DNA from: JANSWY01 sp038525605
GTDB lineage: Bacteria > Bacteroidota > Bacteroidia > Cytophagales > Cyclobacteriaceae
DNA length: 64,000 nt
NCBI GenBank assembly: GCA_038525605.1
Contig: JBCBHL010000001.1
Location: 13,571 to 77,570, forward strand
Reading direction: 5' to 3'
Position numbers and translations under genes: made by a program. Under the pieces are notes generated by a model. The model saw only the letters and a list, made by a program, of their open reading frames with translations. It did not search any database and was not told the DNA's origin. Positions within the stretch are counted from its first letter, which is position 1. The number at the start of each line of letters is the position of its first letter. Shown one piece after another: positions 1 to 9,153 of this stretch.

Positions 1-268
1 TAACCGGTAAAAGTATTGACCAGATCAAAGACTTTCTTTCATGACTTAGGTGCATAAATTCACCTACAATGTAGAAAGCTTTTACAATTGTCAACGCAAT
101 GTAAATATATACTTTCACTGGTTGAGCCAGGATAGAAGTAGGAATTGCCAGTGCAATTATAAACTCTACAGCTGTTACTGCTGCTAATATCAGCATCACC
201 TTCCAGATTTTCCAGATTTTTGCCTTATCAGCTGGAATTGGGGTTACTTGTGAAGTTTCTTGTTCCAT
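1..268 (-). CDS. Cytochrome c oxidase subunit IV (caa3 type), 3' end cut by window edge
   Basis: This is a small membrane subunit of the heme-copper oxidase. The visible 89 residues start MEQETSQVTP at 268 and contain a first membrane helix (VMLILAAVTAVEFIIALAIP) and a second one beginning at VYIYIALTIVKAFYIVGEFMH. The helix 2 pattern VKAFYIVGEFMHL is typical of prokaryotic cytochrome c oxidase subunit IV. It lies 21 bp downstream of the subunit III gene on the same strand and is the last visible gene of the respiratory operon. Its C-terminus runs past position 1. The call rests on the helix motif and the position after subunit III. Confidence 0.85.
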   Translation of the reverse strand, partial: MEQETSQVTPIPADKAKIWKIWKVMLILAAVTAVEFIIALAIPTSILAQPVKVYIYIALTIVKAFYIVGEFMHLSHERKSLIWSILLPV

Positions 269-289
269 AATTAAAAATGCTTTTATTAA

Positions 290-1075
290 TTAAACCAAAT
301 AAAAGAAGGTAAAAACAAATACCCAAACAAGGTCGACAAAGTGCCAGTAGAGACCAACTTTCTCAACCATTTCATAATGTCCTCTTCTTTCCAGAATTCC
401 GACGGTCGTTTGATAGAATATAATAAAGTTCAGTACAACACCACTAAATACGTGGAATCCGTGAAAACCAGTTATAAAGAAGAATAATGCCGCGAAATTC
501 GGAGGCCCGTATTGATTCATTGAAAGATTTGCACCAAAAAATACTGATCCATCAAAAAGCTTAACACCAGTATATTGGAAACCATTAGGGTTAACACCTT
601 GTACACCCTCTATAAAGTGTGACCACTCCCATGCCTGACAGCTTAGGAAAGTGATACCACCTAATAAGGTCCAAAGCATCCATTTTTCTACAGCTTTTCG
701 GTCCATTCTATGACCCGCTTCCACTGCCAGTACCATTGTTACACTACTGAAAATCAGAATAAAAGTCATGATCCCCACAAACACCAGTGGTGCATGGTCT
801 ACGCCAATTGCGTGACTGCCAGGAAATGCATTGAAAACAAAATCTGGTAAAGGCCAGTAATCCTGTGAATATACAAAATCACCTATGTCTCCATCAAATG
901 CAGGAAATTTAAATCTGATTAAACCATACGTTATCAATAGTGCAGAAAACGTAAAAGCATCTGACAACAAGAAAAACCACATCATCAGCTTACCGTAGCT
1001 AGCCTTCATAGGTTCGGCTCCACCGCCCCATGTATTGGTATTTTTGTCATCAACAACTACTGCAGTACTTGCCAT
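290..1075 (-). CDS. ctaE: Cytochrome c oxidase subunit III (larger paralogue)
   Basis: Integral membrane subunit of the terminal oxidase, 261 residues, with about six or seven hydrophobic helices. Family signatures are visible: WFFLLSDAFTFSALL near residue 32, the QAWEWSHFI segment, and the C-terminal FHGFHVFSGVVLNF ... YWHFVDLVWVFVFTFFYL, which is diagnostic for subunit III. Subunit III packs against subunit I and stabilises turnover in known oxidases. The gene lies 21 bp after a shorter subunit III paralogue and 21 bp before subunit IV, so all are probably co-transcribed. Two adjacent subunit III genes are common in Bacteroidota oxidase operons. Confidence 0.93.
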   Translation of the reverse strand: MASTAVVVDDKNTNTWGGGAEPMKASYGKLMMWFFLLSDAFTFSALLITYGLIRFKFPAFDGDIGDFVYSQDYWPLPDFVFNAFPGSHAIGVDHAPLVFVGIMTFILIFSSVTMVLAVEAGHRMDRKAVEKWMLWTLLGGITFLSCQAWEWSHFIEGVQGVNPNGFQYTGVKLFDGSVFFGANLSMNQYGPPNFAALFFFITGFHGFHVFSGVVLNFIIFYQTTVGILERRGHYEMVEKVGLYWHFVDLVWVFVFTFFYLV

Positions 1076-1096
1076 AGAAATTAAAAGGTTAAAATT

Positions 1097-1687
1097 CTAA
1101 TTATTAAGTTCCAAAAATAAGTATAAATACAACCAAAGTCCACCCAAAAAATGCCAATAAGTTGTCAGCATCTCCATTTTTGTCATACTTTTTGAATGTA
1201 CTTTGTATCTAAATGAAGCTATCAGCATGACAATCAGGAAGATAACTCCGGTTAATAAATGAAAAATATGTAGTCCTGCGAATACATAAATAAATGAAGA
1301 AGCTGCATGACTGCCTGTAAAGTACATATTTTGATTTACCTGCAAATCAACAGCTGCCAGGTATTGCGCATATATAAATGCAGCAGACAACATTGATGTA
1401 ACCACCAATGCCAACCTATTTTGTAACAGATTATTCCACTTTGCAGCCAAATATGCCCAATGCATGCTTACACTACTCACCAGAATAATTACTGATGAAT
1501 AGATGAACATATCAGGAAACATGATGATGGGCCAGTTACCATCAGATTGTTTTACAATATAGGCACTTGAAAGTGCTATAAAAATCATCACAACAGACAC
1601 TATGATTAACCACATCATAAATTTGCGAGGATCCATTGCCCTCACATTTCTTGCTATCGGTTCGTTGATTGACATGTCTTTTATCAT
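1097..1687 (-). CDS. Cytochrome c oxidase subunit III family protein (shorter paralogue)
   Basis: A 196-residue membrane protein of the heme-copper oxidase subunit III family with about five helices. Visible features are MDPRKFMMWLIIVSVVMIF near the N-terminus, HIFHLLTGVIFLIVML, and the C-terminal YWHFLGGLWLYLYLFLEL, which parallels YWHFVDLVWVFVF in the neighbouring larger paralogue. It follows ctaB by 4 bp. Met5 (MSINEP) is an alternative start. It probably contributes to the same oxidase; whether both subunit III proteins are present in one complex cannot be told from sequence. Confidence 0.9.
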   Translation of the reverse strand: MIKDMSINEPIARNVRAMDPRKFMMWLIIVSVVMIFIALSSAYIVKQSDGNWPIIMFPDMFIYSSVIILVSSVSMHWAYLAAKWNNLLQNRLALVVTSMLSAAFIYAQYLAAVDLQVNQNMYFTGSHAASSFIYVFAGLHIFHLLTGVIFLIVMLIASFRYKVHSKSMTKMEMLTTYWHFLGGLWLYLYLFLELNN

Positions 1688-1691
1688 CTTC

Positions 1692-2579
1692 TTATAATTT
1701 ATCTAATAAAAAGGCTATCTGAACGATCGGTAAGTACAGAAAAGAACCAAACATGATTCTCAATGCTGATTTTCTTGAGTTATCTTTCATCAACATAAAT
1801 GTTTGTGAAAGGAACAAGACGCCGCAAATCGTAACCACCACTGCACTATTGATTCCTGTAATGCCCAGATAGGCAGGGAACAACCCTAACGGTAAGAGAA
1901 ACAAAGTGTACGTCATAATGTTAATAGCAGTATTCAAATCTTTTTTACCACCTCCTGGCAACAATTTAAATCCTGCTTTCTTATAATCTTCATCGGAAAC
2001 CCAGGCGATTGCCCAAAAGTGTGGAAACTGCCAAACAAACTGTATTCCGAATATGATAAAGGCTTCCAATGAAAAACCACCGGAAACTGCAACCCATCCA
2101 ATCAAAGGTGGTAAAGCACCCGGAATTGCACCAACAAATACCGCAATTGGCCCAACCCTTTTTAACGGTGTATAAACGTAGCTATATAAAATTGTAGAAA
2201 TCAACGTTAAAAGGACCGTCAATGGATTAGTAAAGATGTACAGTAACGCCACCCCTACAATTAAACAAGCTAAAGTAAAGATGTTCGCTTCAGCTGCGTT
2301 GATTCTATTGGTAGGCATGGGTCTGCCTGCCGTTCTCTTCATAACCTTATCAAACTCTACTTCTTTTATCTGATTGATGGTCACTGATGCTCCTGAAATC
2401 AGAAACCCTCCAATACAAAATACTATAAATGACAACCAGTCAATTGACCCGGTTGCACCAAGCATGTAACCAAAACCTGAGGAAAATGTAACCAAAAAAG
2501 ACAAACGAGGTTTCATTAACTCGTAATAAGCCTTCAGTTTTTCAACTACAGAAATGTTTACAACAGAACTATTATTCAT
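1692..2579 (-). CDS. ctaB: Protoheme IX farnesyltransferase (heme O synthase)
   Basis: A 295-residue UbiA-type prenyltransferase that attaches farnesyl diphosphate to heme b to make heme O, the precursor of heme A. Both polyprenyl-diphosphate-binding loops are visible: NQIKEVEFDKVMKRTAGRP near residue 70 and SDEDYKKAGFKLLP near residue 195, separated by hydrophobic helices as expected for about nine transmembrane segments. Its ATG overlaps the ctaA stop by 4 bp, implying translational coupling with heme A synthase, the next enzyme in the pathway. Length is normal for the family. Confidence 0.95.
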   Translation of the reverse strand: MNNSSVVNISVVEKLKAYYELMKPRLSFLVTFSSGFGYMLGATGSIDWLSFIVFCIGGFLISGASVTINQIKEVEFDKVMKRTAGRPMPTNRINAAEANIFTLACLIVGVALLYIFTNPLTVLLTLISTILYSYVYTPLKRVGPIAVFVGAIPGALPPLIGWVAVSGGFSLEAFIIFGIQFVWQFPHFWAIAWVSDEDYKKAGFKLLPGGGKKDLNTAINIMTYTLFLLPLGLFPAYLGITGINSAVVVTICGVLFLSQTFMLMKDNSRKSALRIMFGSFLYLPIVQIAFLLDKL

Positions 2580-3640
2580 GATGTTAAAATCCGTTTAGAC
2601 GAACTCAATAATTTTAAATTCAAATACGCATAAAACTGCACCCCAAAAATAAGGGTAGCAACCAGTAAATGCAAAGGTTGGAGAAATCCGGGGATAGCAA
2701 AATAAGCCATCAACGCACCAGACAATACCTCCAAAATGATCAATACAACTAATGTTTTAAACATTAGGTTTAAACTGTTGTCAAAGTCTTTATACTTCTT
2801 CAACAGATACACCATCCAGATGTGCAGACCTAATATCAGTAAAGAGTAAGTCCTGTGAATGTAGAAAGACAATCCCAGTTCATCAACCCACAAGGATCTG
2901 TCGGCAATTTCTTTAGCAATCAAATCAATTGACTCCCTTACCTGAGTTCCAAGAAATATCTGTACTACAAACAAGAGCATTCCTGTTAACATTAGGTTTG
3001 ATAGTAACAGACTTCCATTGCCAGATGAGTTTGTTGAATTTCCAGCCTGATCTCTGTTAATGTAAACCATGTAGATAAGCACGCAAACCAACAGCAACGC
3101 CAATCCCATGTGTACGCTGATTGTTCCTGGTAAAAGGTTAGTCGAAACTACAATAGAACCGAACCATCCCTGAAAAGCTACTAATATGAAAGCAAATAGC
3201 GACCAGTAAAACATTTTTCTATCACTGTTCCATAAGAACAGCGAAGCGACCAACACAGCGAAAATCAACAGGCCTATCACAACACCTATCAACCTATTGA
3301 CATATTCAATCCATGTTTTGGTAGCATTGAAAGGTTCTTCTTCGAAAATAGAAGGATCGTTAGAAATCTCATTTGCCAGAGAAGTAAACCCAAAGCCATT
3401 TATCATCTTCGCGATTTTGCCGTTCTTCTCAATTCTCTTCTGCAGGTAATAAGCCTGATAGTCATCCGGTAGCTGATCTTCTGATGTAGGCGGTACTATA
3501 GAACCAAAACATTTTGGCCAGTCCGGGCAACCCATACCAGAACCCGTACTACGAACAATGCCGCCTACCAGTATTAAAAAGTAGACGGCAATGATCGTAT
3601 ATATATTTAGTTTTCTAAAAGCTCTTTTAGTGACTTTCAT
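2576..3640 (-). CDS. ctaA: Heme A synthase (COX15/CtaA family)
   Basis: A 354-residue membrane enzyme that oxidises the C8 methyl of heme O to the formyl group of heme A. The family-defining loop GGIVRSTGSGMGCPDWPKC lies near residue 26, and heme-ligand histidines are seen in VHMGLALL and HRTYSLLILGLHIW. About eight helices are present. The inserted soluble stretch between helices 1 and 2 (residues about 50-110) is typical of the COX15-like type. The gene overlaps the 3' end of ctaD by 14 bp and the start of ctaB by 4 bp, so cofactor synthesis is tied to synthesis of the oxidase. Confidence 0.94.
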   Translation of the reverse strand: MKVTKRAFRKLNIYTIIAVYFLILVGGIVRSTGSGMGCPDWPKCFGSIVPPTSEDQLPDDYQAYYLQKRIEKNGKIAKMINGFGFTSLANEISNDPSIFEEEPFNATKTWIEYVNRLIGVVIGLLIFAVLVASLFLWNSDRKMFYWSLFAFILVAFQGWFGSIVVSTNLLPGTISVHMGLALLLVCVLIYMVYINRDQAGNSTNSSGNGSLLLSNLMLTGMLLFVVQIFLGTQVRESIDLIAKEIADRSLWVDELGLSFYIHRTYSLLILGLHIWMVYLLKKYKDFDNSLNLMFKTLVVLIILEVLSGALMAYFAIPGFLQPLHLLVATLIFGVQFYAYLNLKLLSSSKRILTS

Positions 3641-5501
3641 CCGCTTTGGTAGGCTCAGAAACTACCTCCGATTTCGCTAACTCCTGCTCATGAGGAAGAT
3701 TCGATTCAGGTGTCTGAGACAATGGAACAGTCTGTGGAATGAAATCAGACTCTGATCCTGGCTTACTATAGTCGTATGGCCATCTATACACAGCTGGAAT
3801 CGCGCCAGGCCAGTTACCATGACCAGGATTGACTGGTGTTGTCCACTCCAATGTAGTGGAGTTCCAAGGATTCTGAGGAGCTCTTCTTCCTCTGAAAATA
3901 CTATTGAAGAAGTTGTAAAGGAATAGGAACTGCGCTCCGAAAGTAAGAATCGCTGCAACACTCACGAAGGTATTTAAATCACCGAAGGTACTGAATGCAT
4001 CATAACTTGTAAATGCGTAATATCTTCTCGGGAATCCGGCAATACCGATGTAATGCAATGGGAAGAATACGAGGTAAACTCCCACAAATGTTAACCAGAA
4101 GTGGATGTATCCCATTCTTTCATCCAGCATCCTTCCGAACATTTTAGGGAACCAGTGATATACACCAGCTAACAGTCCGAAGAATGATGCACTACCCATC
4201 ACCAGGTGGAAATGCGCTACTACGAAATACGTATCGTGAAGATTAATATCCAACGCAGAGTTACCAAGGAATATTCCTGTTAAACCTCCGGAAATAAAGA
4301 AGGATACTAAACCTATTGAAAACAACATAGCAGGGGTAAATACAATATTCCCACGCCAGAGTGTTGTTATGTAATTAAATGCTTTAACTGCAGAAGGTAC
4401 AGCAATGATCAATGTCAGGAACATAAATACAGACCCAAGGAATGGATTAAGTCCTGAAACGAACATGTGATGCGCCCATACAATGAACGATAAGAAGGCA
4501 ATTGCCAGCATCGAACCAATCATCGCTCTGTAACCGAAGATTGGCTTTCTTGAATTGGTAGCAATGATCTCTGATGTAATACCTAATGCAGGTAATAATA
4601 CAATATATACTTCCGGATGTCCTAAGAACCAAAATAAATGCTGATACAGGATCGGACTTCCTCCGATGTTTGGTAACGCTTCACCTCCAATAAATATTTC
4701 TGATAAGTAGAAACTTGTACCGAAAGATCTGTCAAATACTAAAAGTAATGCCGCAGCAACCAATACAGGGAACGATAACAAGCCAATTACAGCTGTAATA
4801 AAGAATGCCCATATTGTTAGCGGCAATCGACTGAAAGACATACCTTTTGTCCTCATGTTGATTACAGTACTAATGTAATTTACACCTCCTAGTAATGTTG
4901 ATGCGATGAAGAAAACCATCGAAACCAACCACATGGTCATGCCGGCACCTGATCCTGAAATCGCTTCTTTGAATACACTTAACGGCGGATAAACTGTCCA
5001 TCCACCAGCGGCCGGACCTGTTTCCAAAAACAAAGAAATAAACATGATGACACTGGATAAAAAGAAAAACCAGTATGACAACATATTCATAAAGCCTGAT
5101 GCCATATCACGGGCACCAATCTGCAACGGAATCAAAAAGTTACTGAACGTACCACTTAATCCTGCTGTTAATACGAAAAAGACCATGATAGTACCGTGCA
5201 TCGTTACCAGTGCAAGATAAAATTCAGGATCTAAAACACCTTCTGCATCGATCCACTGACCAAGTATAGGTTTTAGGAATGTAAGATCGATACCCGGAAA
5301 ACCTAGTTGCAGTCTAAAGATTATTGAAAGTCCGCCACCAATAACAGCCCATAAAATCCCTGTAATCAGGAATTGCTTGGCAATCATCTTGTGATCGGTA
5401 GAGAATATATATTTTTCAATAAAACCTTGTTCGTGATGATCATCATGATGATCATCGTGTGATGCAGTATTCTCTTCTAATTGTATATCAGTAATTGACA
5501 T
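3627..5501 (-). CDS. ctaD: Cytochrome c oxidase subunit I
   Basis: The catalytic subunit of the heme-copper oxidase, 624 residues with about twelve helices, carrying low-spin heme a and the heme a3/CuB centre where oxygen is reduced. Visible landmarks are TMHGTIMVFF (heme ligand His), HPEVYIVLLPALG (CuB His and cross-linked Tyr, A-type oxidase), the HHMF pair, and VVAHFHLVMGSASFFG with the heme ligands. The N-terminus carries a His/Asp-rich stretch (SHDDHHDDHHEQG) before EKYIFSTDHKMIAKQF. The C-terminal 60 residues are polar and family-variable. It is followed by ctaA with a 14-bp overlap. Confidence 0.97.
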   Translation of the reverse strand: MSITDIQLEENTASHDDHHDDHHEQGFIEKYIFSTDHKMIAKQFLITGILWAVIGGGLSIIFRLQLGFPGIDLTFLKPILGQWIDAEGVLDPEFYLALVTMHGTIMVFFVLTAGLSGTFSNFLIPLQIGARDMASGFMNMLSYWFFFLSSVIMFISLFLETGPAAGGWTVYPPLSVFKEAISGSGAGMTMWLVSMVFFIASTLLGGVNYISTVINMRTKGMSFSRLPLTIWAFFITAVIGLLSFPVLVAAALLLVFDRSFGTSFYLSEIFIGGEALPNIGGSPILYQHLFWFLGHPEVYIVLLPALGITSEIIATNSRKPIFGYRAMIGSMLAIAFLSFIVWAHHMFVSGLNPFLGSVFMFLTLIIAVPSAVKAFNYITTLWRGNIVFTPAMLFSIGLVSFFISGGLTGIFLGNSALDINLHDTYFVVAHFHLVMGSASFFGLLAGVYHWFPKMFGRMLDERMGYIHFWLTFVGVYLVFFPLHYIGIAGFPRRYYAFTSYDAFSTFGDLNTFVSVAAILTFGAQFLFLYNFFNSIFRGRRAPQNPWNSTTLEWTTPVNPGHGNWPGAIPAVYRWPYDYSKPGSESDFIPQTVPLSQTPESNLPHEQELAKSEVVSEPTKADESH

Positions 5502-5513
5502 AGTTAACTCTTT

Positions 5514-6596
5514 TTAAAATGAGGAGGATGAATTTCCAACACTTTGATTATTATCAATGTTTTCAAGTTCGGCAGAAATAATAGCTACTTCTTTAAGATT
5601 TTCCGGAACCTGCGACAAATAGTCAGGATTCAACTTTAACCAGGCCTCCTGGTCTTTGTACCAATCCTTAAATTCGTCCAGTTCGTCTACCACAATAGTA
5701 GCTTTCATACCAAAGTGAGATCTTCCACAAATTTTGTTACAAACCAACTCGAAATTGAAATCAGGATTTCCTGTTTCAATTCTCATATCAGCAGTTGATT
5801 TGGTTGGTTCAAACCAAAATTTAGTCGGTAGACCTGGTACAGCATTCATCTGCGCTCTGAATTGAGGCATATAAACACTGTGTATTACATCTCTTGCTCT
5901 AATTTTTAATAAAACCGGCTTCCCTTTAGGTATATGCAACTGATTCGAAATAAAATCATCATGTGATGCTCTGTCTTTTAAATCAATTCCTAAGTCGTTT
6001 CCAGTCTTATCGATCTTCCTATAGTCATAATCACCTAGCTTACCGTCTTTTCCGGGATATCTGAAAGACCAACCATACTGATACCCAAAAACTTCGATTT
6101 CATATGCTTCTTCCGGAGCAGGACCGGTGATATCAGTCCAGATTTTCCATCCAGTCAATACAAGGAAAGCTAATACAACTGCCGGTACAGCAGTCCAGAT
6201 CAACTCTAATTTGTTATTGTGAGGATAAAATGAAGCACACCTATCTTTATCATGCTGATATTTGTATGAGAAACCAAATAACAGGATGTGCGTAACTATG
6301 AATACAAAACAAGTTACTCCCATGGTCACCCAAAACCAAAAATCAGTTTCAACACCATGCTTGGAAGCAATTGGCTGAACAAACGAATCATCTAACCCAC
6401 CAAATGAATAATAAAAAAAGCCACCTAAACCTGCTATTAAAAACAGAATAAATAAAGTAGCATGCGTTTTATTAGAACTTGGTACGTTATTAGAGGATTC
6501 TCCTTTTGCAATACTTATTAAGGTAGTCACTCTAAAGATTGTATAAACAATCGCTATGATTAAAACTACCGCTACAATTATTACTAAATTAAACAT
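5514..6596 (-). CDS. ctaC: Cytochrome c oxidase subunit II (CuA subunit)
   Basis: A 360-residue subunit that receives electrons from cytochrome c at a binuclear CuA centre. The CuA ligands are visible as CNKICGRSHFGM (C-x3-C-x3-H-x2-M), with the upstream histidine in RDVIHSVYMPQFRAQMNAVPG. YQYGWSFRYPG is the conserved aromatic region. Four hydrophobic segments precede the cupredoxin domain, two more than the minimal subunit II, matching longer Bacteroidota versions. No cytochrome c domain is fused at the C-terminus. It lies 12 bp upstream of ctaD and 22 bp downstream of actF. Confidence 0.95.
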   Translation of the reverse strand: MFNLVIIVAVVLIIAIVYTIFRVTTLISIAKGESSNNVPSSNKTHATLFILFLIAGLGGFFYYSFGGLDDSFVQPIASKHGVETDFWFWVTMGVTCFVFIVTHILLFGFSYKYQHDKDRCASFYPHNNKLELIWTAVPAVVLAFLVLTGWKIWTDITGPAPEEAYEIEVFGYQYGWSFRYPGKDGKLGDYDYRKIDKTGNDLGIDLKDRASHDDFISNQLHIPKGKPVLLKIRARDVIHSVYMPQFRAQMNAVPGLPTKFWFEPTKSTADMRIETGNPDFNFELVCNKICGRSHFGMKATIVVDELDEFKDWYKDQEAWLKLNPDYLSQVPENLKEVAIISAELENIDNNQSVGNSSSSF

Positions 6597-6618
6597 AAGC
6601 TATACGCAGATTTCCTTT

Positions 6619-7959
6619 TTAAATATGATGATTTAAACTTTCCTGAAGCATCGGATGGTTTTTCGCCACCAAAGGCTTCTTCGCTAAATTACTTAACACA
6701 ACATACAAGAACGATCCGGCATAAATTGCAAGCAATCCAATTTCAAGCAATCCAAATCCTCCGTTTTCCTGTAATGTACCTGGAGTAATCATTAAGTAAA
6801 AATCTAACCAGTGACCGAAAATGATAATCGGGCAAACTACCTTCAAAATTCTTCCATGTCTCTTCGAATCTCTCGTCATTAACAATAAGAAAGGTAAGAA
6901 GAAGTTTAAAATCAAATTAATGAAGAAAACTGGTGCATAATGATCGTTTTTCCATCTCTCAACGAAATATATGGTCTCTTCCGGAATACCTGCATAATAG
7001 ATCAGTAGGAACTGAGAAAACCAGATATATGTCCAGAAAATACTAAAAGCAAAAACAAACTTTCCTAAGTCGTGTACGTGATTGGCATTCACCACCTTCA
7101 AATATCCCTTATCCTTGAGCAATACTACTATAAAGGTAATTAGCGCAAGTCCTGATACCCACCAGCTGGCAAATACGTACCAACCAAACATTGTTGAGAA
7201 CCAGTGCGTGTCAATGGACATTACCCAATCCCATGCTGCCATTGAACTGGATACTGCAAAGAATACAAGGAATATAGCGGACCACTTTCTCATGCTCTTC
7301 CACAAGTCAACGCCTCCTATCTCATCTTCTTTGTAGGCAAAAACAGCTAATTTTTTAAACAACCAGTACCACACACCAAAGAACACTAAAAATCTACCAA
7401 TGTAAAATCCTTGATTTAGATACCAGGACTTCCCGGCAATTATCTTGTCATAATTAGCACTTTCCGGATCATACAATGAACTATCTAACCAGTGGAAAAG
7501 TGAATGTGAGCTATATGAAGCGCCAAAAACCACTGCTATTGATAATGCAGCAAAAGGTAACCAGTTACCGAAAGCCAAAGGCACTCTTAAAACTCCAGCG
7601 GACCAACCGGCCTGAGAAGCATATTGAATCGCAAAAAAGAAAATTCCTATCAGTGCTAAACCAACAAAAAAGATACTATTAATCCATAAATTAGAAAATA
7701 ATCTCTTCTGCCAGACCGGAGCACCATGATGATGACCATCTTCTCCCCCACCAGCAGCAACTGTTTTCATTTCAACATCAGATTGATTTACGGTCTCAAT
7801 CTTAACTTGTCCGGCATCTGCATGGCCATGATCGTCTCCGTGACCACCACCAGACATAGTAATTAACAATCCACCAATTGTAAGTACTATTCCAATTACA
7901 ATAGTGATCAATAAAGCCTTTTTCGTACCGGAAGTAAATTCGTATTTTTCTTCAATCAT
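6619..7959 (-). CDS. actF: Alternative complex III subunit ActF (quinol:cytochrome c oxidoreductase)
   Basis: A 446-residue polytopic membrane protein with about ten helices, related to the NrfD-like ActC. It forms part of the membrane sector of the quinol:cytochrome c oxidoreductase. Visible landmarks are NLWINSIFFVGLALIGIFFFAIQYAS, the WDWVMSIDTHWFSTMFGWYVFAS segment and FLIYYAGIPEETIYF, characteristic of ActF. A His/Asp/Gly-rich loop (GGGHGDDHGHADAG) follows helix 1. It lies 16 bp after actE in the conserved actABCDEF order and directly before ctaC, an arrangement known for ACIII-oxidase supercomplexes. Confidence 0.9.
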   Translation of the reverse strand: MIEEKYEFTSGTKKALLITIVIGIVLTIGGLLITMSGGGHGDDHGHADAGQVKIETVNQSDVEMKTVAAGGGEDGHHHGAPVWQKRLFSNLWINSIFFVGLALIGIFFFAIQYASQAGWSAGVLRVPLAFGNWLPFAALSIAVVFGASYSSHSLFHWLDSSLYDPESANYDKIIAGKSWYLNQGFYIGRFLVFFGVWYWLFKKLAVFAYKEDEIGGVDLWKSMRKWSAIFLVFFAVSSSMAAWDWVMSIDTHWFSTMFGWYVFASWWVSGLALITFIVVLLKDKGYLKVVNANHVHDLGKFVFAFSIFWTYIWFSQFLLIYYAGIPEETIYFVERWKNDHYAPVFFINLILNFFLPFLLLMTRDSKRHGRILKVVCPIIIFGHWLDFYLMITPGTLQENGGFGLLEIGLLAIYAGSFLYVVLSNLAKKPLVAKNHPMLQESLNHHI

Positions 7960-7975
7960 CTCTTTAAAAAATCAA

Positions 7976-8611
7976 TTACTGCTTTTGCAATTTTTGAACA
8001 TACTTTACAATCTTCCACCTGTCCTCTACACTAATTTGAGAAGCATGTGCACCCATACGGCCTTTACCATGTGTAATTACATGAAAAATATGACCCTCTG
8101 GTTTGTCTTTCAATGCATCTGAGGCATAATTAGGAACACCGAGGTAAACCTTACCTACAAGGCCGTCTCCAGCACCCTTTTCACCATGACAGTGCTCACA
8201 AAATCTGTCGTATAATACTTTTCCTTCTTTCAGAACAGCTTCAGAATCCTTTATTGGACTAGGCACTAAAGCAGCAGCTTCCAAATCATCCTTTTCAAGT
8301 CTGTAAGGAACATACTTAGCTCTTCGAACAGTACCGGCAACAGGCTCTCTCATAGTCATCCTGTTGGCATTGTATGGATTCGAATTGTAGAATTCACCCT
8401 GGTTATCTTCAGGATTTGAATCTAACCATTCTCCCTGAGTCTTGTCAGTAATCTGAGTAAGAGGCTCATAAGGTATTGAATGATACATTTGTGGTGCGTA
8501 TTCAACACCAGTATAATCATCCTTAGCTGCACAGGAGCTTAACAAAGCTATAATGCTAAGAACTAGTATCGATTTGATTACGTTAGTATGGTTCATCTTC
8601 AATAAATCCAC
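7976..8611 (-). CDS. actE: Alternative complex III subunit ActE (monoheme cytochrome c lipoprotein)
   Basis: A 211-residue protein with a lipoprotein signal (SIIALLSSC, lipobox Cys27) and one class I cytochrome c domain. The heme motif is CEHCH at residues 138-142, and the likely distal ligand is the Met in GRMGAHASQI. By homology to characterised ACIII it passes electrons from the multiheme subunit towards the oxidase on the periplasmic face. Its ATG overlaps the actD stop by one base, so the two are translationally coupled. Met6 is an alternative start. Confidence 0.92.
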   Translation of the reverse strand: MDLLKMNHTNVIKSILVLSIIALLSSCAAKDDYTGVEYAPQMYHSIPYEPLTQITDKTQGEWLDSNPEDNQGEFYNSNPYNANRMTMREPVAGTVRRAKYVPYRLEKDDLEAAALVPSPIKDSEAVLKEGKVLYDRFCEHCHGEKGAGDGLVGKVYLGVPNYASDALKDKPEGHIFHVITHGKGRMGAHASQISVEDRWKIVKYVQKLQKQ

Positions 8612-9153
8612 TATTCAAAATCTTTATTATTCACCTCAGCAGCACCAGAACCGGAAATAATTCCTTTAATCTGATCTTCTGATAAATTATTTTTTGCCAA
8701 ATCAACAGCCATTACGTGCTTGTCATCTGTTACTCTGATATCAAACAACCTAGGTTTTGCCCACGGTTTCAGTCCACTGATTACCAGGAATGTACCTACC
8801 ATACCGAATGAGGCAAGCAGTACTGTCAACTCAAAAGTAACAGGGATAAAATCAGGAATTGCCACGTGATCCTTTCCACCAATGATCATTGGCCAGTCAA
8901 CTCCAAGCATACCAATCTGCATTGTAAGAGCAAGGGAAGTTCCTAACAAACCGAACATAAACGCTACAATTGACAGTCTTGATCTTTTATAACCCAGCAC
9001 ATCTTCGATTCCATGCACAGGAAACGGAGAGTATACCTCATGGATTTTGACTCCTTCCTCACGCACATGCTTGATGGCCTTCAACAGCACATCTTCATCA
9101 TCATAAATGCCTAGAACAAAATTCTTATCGCCTTCCATATTCTTAATTTTCAA
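8611..9153 (-). CDS. actD: Alternative complex III subunit ActD (DUF3341 family)
   Basis: A 180-residue protein with a soluble N-terminal part (NFVLGIYDDEDVLLKAIKHV), the conserved YSPFPVHGIEDVLGYKRSRL segment, and two central helices (IVAFMFGLLGTSLALTMQI and VTFELTVLLASFGMVGTFLV). This is the DUF3341 layout of ActD, a structural subunit of alternative complex III. It overlaps actC by 11 bp and actE by 1 bp. No cofactor motif is present, as expected. Confidence 0.92.
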   Translation of the reverse strand: MKIKNMEGDKNFVLGIYDDEDVLLKAIKHVREEGVKIHEVYSPFPVHGIEDVLGYKRSRLSIVAFMFGLLGTSLALTMQIGMLGVDWPMIIGGKDHVAIPDFIPVTFELTVLLASFGMVGTFLVISGLKPWAKPRLFDIRVTDDKHVMAVDLAKNNLSEDQIKGIISGSGAAEVNNKDFE